In this document: piece after piece, positions 22,334-35,011 of the stretch | How the letters are laid out: every line of letters starts with the position of its first letter | Position numbering within the stretch: the first letter of the stretch is position 1 | Assembly: GCF_043641665.1 (NCBI RefSeq) | Contig: NC_092185.1 | Coordinates: 26,130,629 to 26,194,628, forward strand | DNA length: 64,000 bases | Direction: 5' to 3' | Source of the DNA: Enoplosus armatus | Lineage: Eukaryota; Chordata; Actinopteri; Centrarchiformes; Enoplosidae | Notes under the pieces: model-generated | The model's input: only the letters and a program-made list of their open reading frames with translations | What the model was told of the DNA's origin: nothing | Databases searched by the model: none | Translations under genes and position numbers: made by a program

Positions 22334-22429
22334 CTACTCCTTCTTCTTGTAGTCCTCCAGGTGAGCCAGTACCCAGCTGGAGGGACCCAGGATGGCCACA
22401 AACAGGGCTGTCATAGCTATTCCATGCTC
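22334..22429 (-). CDS. cox8b: cox8 exon 2 (transmembrane helix and C-terminus)
   Basis: The acceptor on the minus strand is ccctctcag. It starts [10 protein letters not shown] and ends HLEDYKKKE followed by TAG at 22336-22334. A CA run lies just outside the acceptor at 22440-22459. Confidence 0.92.
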   Translation of the reverse strand, partial: EHGIAMTALFVAILGPSSWVLAHLEDYKKKE

Positions 22430-24172
22430 CTGAGAGGGACACACACACACACACACACAGACACGCGGTTGAACTCATATTGCTGCAGTGTAAGTCTCAT
22501 CTGTCCACAACAGCATTTTCAGATTGTAAACCTAACCAAAACTAAAGAAAAGGGGATGGTAAAAACATCTTCTCTTTCCCTATTTCGGCTGCTAAATGGC
22601 GTTACCAGCTTTGCTTGTGTCCATGTTTGGTCGTGTAAAGCAGAAGGTTGCTGTTATCTTTGGGAGTAAACGCAACAAGAAAATACTCTTACATTCTGTA
22701 ATCTGTACGGATTCAATCCAAAAACAACAACAAAGTTCCTCAAGCAACAACTCAAACATACTGGTTTTCTAATGGAAACTCATCTCCAATGGGTCCAGTG
22801 CTTTACTGCTTCAATGCTTCAGTCTTCTCACAAAACAAATGACAGAGCCCAACGGATTCGTCAGCAGGACCTGTGGCATCGTGTGCAGGATTTAAAGGTA
22901 CCCTGCAGAGTCTTTTGGCCACCGGTGGCGCTTCGGCACAATGTTTCGTTTGCATCTCGTACACGAGGACTCACGTGGGCTTTTATGGGGAAGGAAGTTT
23001 ATTCAACGTTTGTTAGAGCCCCCCAAGGACAGACACACGCACACAACGGGTGTTGGTGGGAAACACTGAACGTAATCATTAACTTGGTTCGTTTACAAGA
23101 ATACTTCACAGAGTACCGTATATTGGCATTGGCTTACATGCCATTAGATACTGTACGCTAAAAATGTATCGCCATCTTAGATGATACAGTGTACGTGTGA
23201 ATTGTTTGTTTATGGCAAATAAAAAATAAAAACTGACCCCCAAAGCTCCCCTACGTCTCATACTTAAGCCTAGGTCAGTTGAACCTGTAGCTTTTTTTGA
23301 TTTAAAAAGAGTTAATGACCTGAGCTAAATGTATCAACCGAACATTACATGGAACTGAGTAAATAATATCGTGTCACAGTGAGCAAAAACAATGTGCCTG
23401 AATGCAATGCATTTCTTCATATGTTGCATTTGAAGTCGGGCCCACTGTGTCTGACCGTGTTCCACATCAAGGTCGGTCTCTTGGCACCTGCTCAACAGGG
23501 GCCGCGTGTGTTCACACAACGACGACACAATATCAAACTTACACGGTTTACACTCACACTGCAATATTCAACACCTGCTGCGCTGTTCAAAACATTGTGG
23601 AAACAACACTAAGTTCTTTTAGGTAACGTGCAACATTTCGGCTATGACCTATAGCTTGCTATTTATGTCTGAGCTGGCAGATATGTGTGTGTGTACGTGT
23701 TGGAATTGGGCGGAATAATGGCGAGATACTGACGCACTTATCAAAGTCTTACAAGTCATTTCGTTTGATAAGTTGCCGCATAGCTGAGCAGGTGCACGGG
23801 GGGGGGATAGGATATTCAGCCTTCCGCACGGATAATAAACATTTTTTAAGTACGAGAGAAGGAAGACAGTGTCAAGTTTGACGCAGTTAAGTGAAAGTCG
23901 AGCCTGCGGGCAGGATTATGCCTCATCATATCAGGCCGAGATGCGCCGCGGGCGGAACAATTGCTATTAACGCTTAAATACAGCTAGCTAACGGCCGTCC
24001 GGAGCCCGCGGAGGGGAGCGCTCGCTGGGGTCGTGTTAGGTCAGTAGAGTGAACGTGAACTCACCCCTGCAGTGATATTGTGTTTGGCAGGTTTGGACGC
24101 CACATTAGCCACAGGGACCAGCTGAGTCCTCAGCGCGCTCCTGAACAACCGGGAAACGGCGGGCAGAGGCAT
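22334..24172 (-). CDS. cox8b: cox8: cytochrome c oxidase subunit 8 (8B-like), complete, two exons
   Basis: The product is a small nuclear-encoded subunit of respiratory complex IV that spans the inner mitochondrial membrane once. Exon 1 is 24172-24065 and exon 2 is 22429-22334, together 67 codons plus TAG, the usual size for COX8 precursors. Residues 1-26 ([20 protein letters not shown] and on) are rich in Arg and hydroxylated residues and lack acids, as in a mitochondrial presequence. The mature part starts near [10 protein letters not shown] single hydrophobic helix ([20 protein letters not shown]) is followed by HLEDYKKKE, matching the COX8 pattern of P(A/S)(G/S)W(I/V)L..L(E/D).Y(K/R). SKPAK resembles the bovine heart form (AKPAK), so I prefer 8B over 8A. 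The intron is in phase 0. Confidence 0.92.
22430..24064 (-). other. cox8b: cox8 intron 1
   Basis: This 1.6-kb intron contains a chance 129-codon plus-strand ORF (22772-23161). The segment from about 22895 to 23160 (aaaggtaccctgcagag through the gagccccccaaggac block) looks like an interspersed fish repeat. No extra exon is supported. Confidence 0.5.
24065..24172 (-). CDS. cox8b: cox8 exon 1 (presequence and mature N-terminus)
   Basis: The start ATG is at 24172-24170. The exon encodes 36 residues ending KHNITAG, and the donor on the minus strand is ggg/gtgagt. It sits in CpG-rich DNA. Confidence 0.92.
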
Positions 24173-24545
24173 AGCGACGGTTCAGTGCTGCGAGTCTGAC
24201 AGGACCGGAGGACGGGGACGACACACCAAGCAGGTCTACCGTTACCGATACTGCTGCCCTTACTTTCAGTTTTTCCCTACGTGTCAGGCGCAATATATGT
24301 GAGCGCGCGCGTGTGCGTGCGTGCGTGCGTGTGTGTCTGTGTGTACGGGGGGGGCGTTACGTTAACAGACGGCCGGCGTCGGAATTTAATTGGCCGCCTC
24401 ACCGCCGGGTATCCGACACCAGGAGAGATGAGCGCGGGACGCGTCCTCGTGTCACCCCCTCGCGCAGCTGTGCCGTCAGGCACTGAAAACATGTTGCTCC
24501 ACAGCGCAGCTGCTGAGGAGACGGAGAGCTTCACGGAGCTGTAAA
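24173..24545 (-). promoter_or_regulatory. cox8b: CpG-rich 5' region of cox8 with alternating purine-pyrimidine tract
   Basis: The DNA upstream of the cox8 start is rich in CpG. It includes a gcgcgcgcgtgtgcgtgcgt-type tract at about 24302-24345 with Z-DNA potential. No TATA box is clear. A plus-strand ORF here (24281-24544) has no recognisable product. Confidence 0.45.
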
Positions 24546-25239
24546 TAGTACATTATTGCAACCACTTCACAGTCTCTGTAAGCAAGCGTTGAACTCGCAT
24601 CATTATTGCAATATAGTATTATACAGTATATATATATATATATTCTGTTTACAGCCAATGTTGGTTTATCATGCAAAATAATTCACAGTCTAGCACCACA
24701 ACCTCTCACCGTCACCGTCATTGCAATGTATTGTTGTCACAACAAGCATTGTGAAGGTGTCACTTTGGGCTCTGGGGGTCATTGTGATGGCATTACTCAC
24801 TATTTTCAGAATGTTTATCGATGAATCGATTAATGGAGACAATAAAACAGCAGATTCATCCGGAATGAAAAGAATCTTTAGTCGATGGTTCAAAATGAAC
24901 TTCACCTCATCCAGCTACAGCAGTACACCTGTTGAGCTCAACATGTCATAATAAGCAAGGGTCAATCTTTGTTTTTTAATGGTTGCTGTTTACGGACACA
25001 ATTCTTCCACAATGCACTTGCACACAGGAAATGGAGGAGCTGTTCACTACTGGGAGAAAAAAAAAATGAAATGAATTGGCGATGAAAAAGCTCCAGAAGG
25101 ATCTCGTTCTCGTTTGTGACATTCCACGTGTTGTATCACTTCTTGTTAGTGTGAAATGGTAAAATATGTACAATTTCATGTACTTTACTTATATACTCTG
25201 TACACTGAAACAGTATACTTACTCGCGTTGTATTGTGTC

Positions 25240-25360
25240 TGTAGCCTGGTGGCCTCCGCCCAGGGACCACAGATGAAAATGATCTTCCAGCTATATCTGG
25301 TACAATAATATGTATTGTGCATTGTCCCTGCTAAATAAACAGCTATTTAAAAAAAAAAAG
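25240..25360 (+). mobile_element. 3' end of a poly(A)-tailed retroelement
   Basis: It runs gcctggtggcctccgcccag, then gggaccacagatgaaaatga, and ends ctgctaaataaacagct followed by TATTT and an A tract at 25349-25359. The AATAAA-plus-tail layout and the wording agree with abundant 3' ends of fish LINE copies as I remember them. Confidence 0.5.
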
Positions 25361-26221
25361 ATACAAGGAGATGCAGTGTTTGGCGTTAGATTACAACCAT
25401 GTGTCATTAAGATGAATTCAATCATATAAATCCATCCATCATCTTTGAAAAATAGTTCTGCCATATTTACATCTTTGTGTTCTCGTGACCATATATGAAC
25501 GTGACGTGTATTATATTTGTCCTTTTGCTCTCATTATGTTAATGCTCTTGTTTGTTATTGTTGTAGTGTCACTTTTTCTGTGCATGACAAAAATAAACGC
25601 CTACTATAAACATATACAGGCTACTCTGTACATGTGTTTGGTTTTGTAGTCTTTCCATTTTGTGCAACTATATGCTGCATAGAAAACCACTGCATTACCA
25701 GTAACTCTGCGAGATGAATATTTCTATATACAAAACATGGTAAATATAGGCTACTGTATAGTCAGGAGTAGTGATTAGTGGAAGTATAGTGCTTGGCATA
25801 AGTCATGGAAACAAACTAAAATAAAGAGGTAAAGAGGATGAAATAGCACGACAACTTAAATTTGAATTCAAAATTGAATTTTTTTAGCTCTTTATTTAAT
25901 AGTAAAAAAAATTAGTTTAGCAGTAGAGATAGCAGCAGCAGTAGCGCCACACGTGGTCGCAGATGCACCAGTAGTGGAAACAGTCCTTCTAGTGTTGTCA
26001 GTTAGTAGTGGCAGTTGTTGCCAGGTCATTTGTGGGTCGCTCTGAGGTAATGACGCCCCCTCTAGTGGATCGTGGGTGAGGTGCTGGCTGGTCACAGCTT
26101 GTGTGACAGTGACGCTTCGTTTCTTGCATTGGCTGTGTACTGTGGCATTTTGAAATGAATGTGTTATAAATAAATATTGTTCTTTTTCTCTGATGATTTA
26201 ATGTTCCCTGGCTTTTTTTGG

Positions 26222-26610
26222 CACACCAGGCGGAATATAACTCTATAACCTTTAACATAAAGCGAGCTGGATGTTCAGGTCAGTGTTGTACAAAGCCAGG
26301 GGCAGGTGAGTCCAGAACTCTACGGGACGATGTGGTGTTTCTCCATCTCTTCCAGTTACAGACTGGTTTACAGCCCACCCACCCCCCAGGATGGGGGTCA
26401 CTTTTCCTTCCACCTTACTCTCCATTCCTCAACCCCACAGAGGAAAAAATGTTCCTCATGGAGGTGGAAAGTTTATGACCAGCAGCCACATGATCAGATG
26501 TCTGTGATACAGTGAATGCTGGATGTCTGGACATGTCTGCAGGGGATTACCAGGATCAGACGTGCAAAAAGATTCTTTCCCAGGTGGATTACAGGAGAGG
26601 ACAGAAGGGT
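26222..26610 (+). pseudogene. Tc1/mariner-superfamily (IS630-type DDE) transposase remnant
   Basis: The plus strand first reads LQTGLQPTHPPGWGSLFLPP followed by YSPFLNPTEE. LPPYSPFLNP(I/T)EE is the conserved block around the last catalytic acidic residue of IS630/Tc1-type transposases. After a +1 frame change near 26440-26455 it continues SSWRWKVYDQQPHDQM and, past a stop, GITRIRRAKRFFPRWITGED. Both fit the C-terminal end of the same family. The N-terminal half is missing. It is a dead fragment, not a host gene. Confidence 0.8.
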
Positions 26611-27284
26611 TTTGTATTGCATTACTGGAATTATTTTAGTTTCATTTTGTGCATTTGGAATTACTCTCTGCAAAAATGACCAAAACCAAATGCCTGTTTA
26701 AGTATATTCCAATGTTTCTGATTTATCTCAATGGGATTTACTGTGAGGCAGCACAATTCATGCAGGAAGTGACCTCATTTTTGTTGGGGTCGATACATAA
26801 TGAGTGACAAAGTGTTACTGTCTGCAGATGATGTTGTCAGTGTTCATGTAGAAGAGTTGATCTCAGGGCCTAGACCGTACTCGCAGAGACTGCGAACAGA
26901 AGCGGACTCTAGGTGGGCAGTCATCCGGTCATTTTATTGAAGATGAGGCGCTATCGCAAGAGAGGGAGAGCTTGATGAGGGGTCTGGTTAAATGTGATAG
27001 GGACAAAGATTAAGAACATCAAGAAACTGAAACAATTTGAAGATTTCAAAACATTACAATCATGTTTGGATTGTGTTTGCTTGTTCAAGCTTTTATACTA
27101 TACTGCATATGTTTTTTTTTTCTTGCAGACAAGTCTCTCTTAATCTGAATGAGGCCACCGGGTTAAATAAAGGAATTGGGTAGACGCTCCACAAGGCATA
27201 CAAAATGTATTCTTTCTTTAATTGAGTCATGTTGAGTCAATTGGTCAAGAATAGGCTGTTTAATCTCATCTTGTTGTAGTTCGA

Positions 27285-27451
27285 TGTGACCTGTAGAGGG
27301 CAGCAACGCGCCCGCGACGAGTCGACGCAGCCAGAAATGAAGCTAAAGAAGAAGAAGCTTACCTCCTGCATCCAGGATGTGTCGAGTCCAGCCAGCCTGG
27401 AAACCTGCCTGTGCTTGTTGTGGTCAATAAATCAAACACTACGCATCGCTG
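27285..27451 (+). other. candidate non-coding first exon (c11orf24?) in CpG-rich DNA
   Basis: This GC-richer stretch ends cgcatcgctg/gtgagt, a consensus splice donor, and lies at the edge of CpG-rich DNA that runs to about 28560. It is the best placed candidate for the 5' UTR exon of the C11orf24-type gene. A retroelement LTR-like fragment is an alternative, because ggtcaataaatcaaa resembles a poly(A) signal region. Confidence 0.3.
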
Positions 27452-30400
27452 GTGAGTCTCCGAAAACACGTTAACTAACCTTAATTGTAGTTAGCATTGT
27501 TTAGCGATTACGTTGTCCAGATAACGCACTAAAGAAGATGGCATGTTAGCATTAGCTAGGCTACAATTGGATGTTAACTGTCTTCTCTGTTAAAGGGAGA
27601 TATCTTTTTTTCATTGGACGTTAACTTATTTCACATCCACCCGGTTCTTACTGGCACGTGAACTAGTTGTAGCATTTTACACACGTTTCACTCACCGCTA
27701 ACTCAGCGGGTCAAGGCGCTATCTTTTTAACTATTGACACGTTAGTTCCTGTTACCGTGTTAGCGGTAACGTGAGTCAAATACGGGCTAGGTTTGGCAAC
27801 TTTGGCATTGACGTTAACCGTCTGAACGAACGTTAGCGGCGTCGACGACTTCCAGAAATGTAAGCTTTCACTCGGGCCCCATGTTAGCGCCAGTGTGCTA
27901 TAAGTCCGAGTTGTTCCAAGGCTTATTTACCCCCACCATAATGACTCGGTCCCTTCAACGTGTAATGTTGGCGCACCGCGGACCCAACAACACAGTGTAA
28001 CGGAACGATACACAAACCTCGTAGCTTCTGTCGATGGGTGCACACAGTGCTCGCTTGGCTTTGGGTTTCAGCGTGTTTGAAGAAATGGTTGGATTATCAA
28101 GAAAGTGTTGTCGAAAGTGAATTGAAATAACGTTATGCGTCGTTTTGGTATTTGAATATACGCCCTGAAAGTCTTGTTCTGTGAAGTGCCTGAGGCAACG
28201 TTAAACAGCCGGATTTTTGAATGGAGTTTGGTTCTGAGACTTTCTGGTTTTAACAACAGTGCTGACGGCGTGCTTTGCCTCTCTGCCTCTACTTCTCTCC
28301 ACGTAGGCATCGGAATTGACCTTTGAGTGCTCTCTGTTTACATTTAGGGCTGGTCGCTATGCAAAGCGTTGAAACCAGCTCTCGTTGATGCCTTGTCCAA
28401 TTGCGAGACCCCGGTTGACTTTCAGTTCTTCGTGGCTTGTACAATAAAAGTCTGACTTGGAGACTAATGTGTAGATCTAGTAAGTTTTACACGAGGTTGG
28501 CGATACGTTTTGGCCCGGTTTTCATTTCGAATTCGTGCCGCGAGCCCTTTCACGCGGGCCGGTCATTGACGCGGCTGCGTCAGGTTCAGGCCGTTCTCAT
28601 AATATAAAAATGGCATCTCTGGTTGTTTTGCCCTCCAAACTAAAAACAATAAAAATAAAATCACAAATGTTGTCAGTGGAAAGGCACCGCTTATTGCTCG
28701 AGTGCTTACTCTAGTACCAAAAGGTTTAATTTGTATTTGCAATATTAAACATTTCTCTAATAAAAGATTGACACATTGCCACGCAAAATATCGCGATATT
28801 ATACTTTATCGCCCACCCCTAAGATACTGTAGACTCTAGGACCGTTTTAATGTCCTTATTTGCTAATTAAATGCAAATATTAGATCTTTTGGCCTGGTGG
28901 GGACTATAAACCTCCATCACCCCCCAACTCCTTGATTCCACCGGGCAGCGATCCCTGTACTAATAACACTAATGATGGCTCCATCCATCCATCCATCCAT
29001 CCATCCAGCAGTGCTGGGGTTTGACAAAGTGAAAAAGCTCTATTCAGTCAGTTTCGCTCCACATTTTTCACCCTGGTGATTTTCACACAAATGTGTATAA
29101 ATATAGCAGCCATTTACCAATTTTAAAAGGCCAAAGACCTGCTGAACTTGATGTCAGTGGAAAATTAATAATAATAATAACAATAATAACACAAAATTGT
29201 TTAAAAGTTGCCAGTGACAGGGAGATTAGTCTACAAGCAACAGTGTCGCGCTGCACTATTACGGCCAAAATGATAATCCAGATTATTTTGATCAATATTG
29301 AGGTGACAATTATTTACCATGATTATTCATTGATTTTTAGGGACAAAATATTTTTACATTAGATGACAGACATTAGATTTTCCTTTTACTCTGGACTGCA
29401 GCCGCAACCTCCAGGACATTTTTGCACAGTTCACAGTTGTGAATGATGGTGGTTTCTCTTTTTTTTTTTTTCCTATTTGAACATAACTACAAAAAGGAGA
29501 GAAAATCACAAAGGTGTGACCTCAGAAGGCTTTTTTTCCCATTAAGATTAATGTTAAAAAAATAAAAATGCCCTAATTCTGTATTGAAAACCAAATAAGA
29601 TTATTACTTTTACTCGCTCCATGCAACCCTTAATGCTTCATTTTGTTCCAACTGCAGAATCTAAAAGTGAGATGTAAAAGCACTATTGTTTAACTGCATT
29701 TTGTAGTTCCTATACCTATTTTATAGAAGAAGCTCCATGCTGCCATACGTTGGACTAAAATAACATTGAGTTCTTTCTATTTATGTAAAATAATTTCAGG
29801 CTTTTTTCCTTCATAAAATGACTGGTATTCTGCCTCTGCTGCACTATCTGAGACTTGCATTGTTCTGTCACTAGATGGTAGTCAATACTCACATTTGGCT
29901 TGTGGTGGACTTCGAACCAAACTACTCTCAGCTTGAAGCTGTGTTTTTTTATATTTTTTTATACAAAAAATACTGAATGCAGTTTCTCTGCACTAATTTG
30001 CCATTTACAGCTTTTAGACTGGATAATACAGAAGATTTTTGTTCCTTATAGCTTCCACTACAATTAGTTTTTTTTACCTAAAGGAATATTGACATTACTT
30101 TTATTCTAACTGCCTTGACAAAGCCTACTCAAGCTATTTATAACTATTTGTATTGGAAAATATCAAAAATACAAAGGCAACTATTGTTTTTACGTTGCTT
30201 ATAAAAAGTATTATAGTAAGTTTGATTTTTCTTTTTTAACCTACTGAATCACCTGTGAATGTAATTGTACATCTTTGACAAATTTGACAAATGGAAGAAG
30301 CCCATTTAATGTCGACATGGAAACAAATTTATATGTTACTTGTTTCTATAACACAGACAGCTAATGCCTACCATACACTAGAAGACTTTGAGAAGACGAA

Positions 30401-30964
30401 AGTCTGGCTTCCTCTTGCAATCTAAAGAGTTTTAGTCATGGACTATAAGATTTTGCAAAGATTGGGGATTTTGCAGGGTCACTATTTACAAGACTATACA
30501 ACTAGATTCCTACATATACATGGTTGTAGTAGCAGACCCGTCTATGATCATGACCAATAAAGCTGCTTTCACTATAAAGCTCAGCTTATATATAAGCTCA
30601 GCCACTGTCAGTAATGAATACACACATTATTAAACCATTAATCAAACCAATAACTAACAGCAGTAAAATTCAGGGGAAAATATTAAACCAAACTCACTTT
30701 AAGAAATATAACATATTAAAAATTAATCACTCTAGAAATACAAGATAAAGTGCTCTGTATTTCAACAGTCTTCTTGTCAATTCGGCATCAGTGTAATCCA
30801 TAGATAGAAAGATAAACCGTATTTCCGTACAAACTTTACATTTTGAATTTTGTCGCCTCGACTCGTTGGCTCTCTAAAATTTCTCACTAAACTGAGTGTT
30901 GGTTGGTGGATCAGACACAGGCCAAATTAAACACAGACTCATAATGCTGTTAATTCACCATCTA

Positions 30965-31006
<42 letters not shown>

Positions 31007-31375
31007 CAGTGTTTCACGTCAGTTAACTTCACTATTTGCATGACGTCAGCTGTCTAGCTGTAGGAAGTCTCTTCCATATCTCTAATGGCCGCTGTTGACA
31101 CACGTGTGTGTTGGTGTTGATGTCTTGTGCAGGTCCAGAAAGTGGATGCTGCCCTCACTTCCTCCTGGTCTCCATCCTCCCATTTCAGCTGAGCCTCCAC
31201 TCCTTGTGTGTGCACGTTGATAGTGTGTGCACCTGACTGTACCTGTTGAGTGTGTGTGTGTGTGTTGCGTGTGTGCGTGTGTAAATTCACCCTAGGCCTA
31301 TGTGAGTGTGTTGCTTTAAGGTAGCGCATGTGAATGAGTGTGTATGTGTGTGTGTCTGTGTCATTCCCTCCCCAG
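27452..31375. other. putative first intron or upstream region of c11orf24
   Basis: CpG-rich DNA to about 28560 is followed by AT-rich sequence. It includes hAT-like repeat ends near 28770-28825 and 29245-29345, a short (ATCC)n run near 28980-29007, and a (GT)19 run at 30967-31004. No coding exon is seen. Confidence 0.45.
30967..31004. repeat. (GT)19 microsatellite
   Basis: Uninterrupted GT dinucleotide run about 0.4 kb upstream of the first c11orf24 coding exon. Confidence 0.97.
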
Positions 31376-31381
31376 CCCATC

Positions 31382-33688
<2,307 letters not shown>

Positions 33689-34992
33689 GCGGCTAAGCAC
33701 AACTCGTGGAGATTGTTTTTGTTTGGTTTTTTTTTTGCGCTTGGAGTGGAAGATCGACTGGATGGCGTTACGGTGGTGCCGCGAATTCACCGGTGCCGCC
33801 GTTCGACCGCTAGAGGGAGAAGTAGGAATGGACTGAACTGACTCTTAAAGCAGTCACTGATCTGTTTCTGTCCTGACTGTTCCACTTTAATGCTTTTGTT
33901 CTTTTCTGCCTCTCTTTCTTTGATGGTTCGAATGTGAAGCGTTTGGCTTATCCCATTTCAGCCAAATGTAACTCCGGTTCTATGAGCACGTGCGCAGTCG
34001 TCTTAACGGGCTTTGCTAGTGGCCCAGCGATAGAATCTCCTCTACATTGCTGCTCGGTCCAGCTGTAGTTGGCTCCTGTAGGTGACTGGACTGGACTGGA
34101 CTGGACCAATCAGGAGGATTCGTCAATTGAGGTTTCATTTCCAGGAGAGGTGTTTTTTTTGTTTCTTGTGATTTGAAAGGTGGTTGATTGTTTGAGTTAT
34201 TGTCCCTTTTACAGATGAATGTAGTCCCATAGAAATCTAGTGCTTGTTGAGGACTCGGGCTGTCTGTTTCAAACTAACACGTAAAGCCTATTTGCACACG
34301 ACCCATATAGCATAATGCATTTCCCCACATTCAAAAACGTACTAAATACTAAAAGAAAGTGACACTTTTTTTAGTAGAAATTCCAACATTCGCCCTAGAA
34401 AGAACCAAAGCATATTTGCCAATATCATGTCCTCCAACGTAGACCCTAATGGCCAATTAGTTGACAACAAACGGCTCTAAAAATGTATCGCATTGGAAAT
34501 GAACAAATACGATCGTATTGTGTTTTATAGGTTTTCAAAATGTTTTTGTCCAAATTAATATTTTTGAGAGCTGAATTTGATTTCAAAACTAACAAAGCGG
34601 CTTACTTAAGATTTAGTTCTGCACATCTGGTGATTTGAACCCTAATTTTGCATACATTTTGCCATCTGAGCAAATATTATTAACAATTAAGACTGATTAT
34701 TGATTTCAACTGTATCGCCCAGCCCTACACATCTATTACTTTTTTTATTTTTACACGTGTTGCCATTTCCACCTCTGTCAACATATTTTGACTACCAGCA
34801 CAAAGTAAGGCAACGGTCCCAATGGTTGGTTGATTTCAGCCGTTTGTTGTCGGTGGCTCAGCTGATGCCAGCTGTCGTTTTGTTGTAGAGTTCGACAACA
34901 AACCCAGACCGCAGACCCACTGTTGTAGTTTTGGCCGTCATTTATATTAGAAATAGTAATATTGCACCCACTGATAAGCTTGCTTTTGCTGA

Positions 34993-35011
34993 CCCCCCCC
35001 CCCCCCCCCCC
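34993..35011. repeat. poly-C tract (19 C)
   Basis: Uninterrupted run of 19 cytosines; similar 15-16 base runs recur at 36024, 36112, 41486 and 63363. Confidence 0.95.

Larger units (their letters stand above)
24546..27270. other. intergenic, cox8 to c11orf24
   Basis: This AT-rich stretch carries a poly(A)-tailed LINE tail at 25240-25360 and a broken Tc1/mariner-type transposase at 26222-26610. No intact gene is seen. Confidence 0.5.

Noticed and set aside
22772..23161. 129-codon plus ORF in the cox8 intron
   Set aside because: The sequence from about 22895 reads like an interspersed repeat, and no domain is recognisable.
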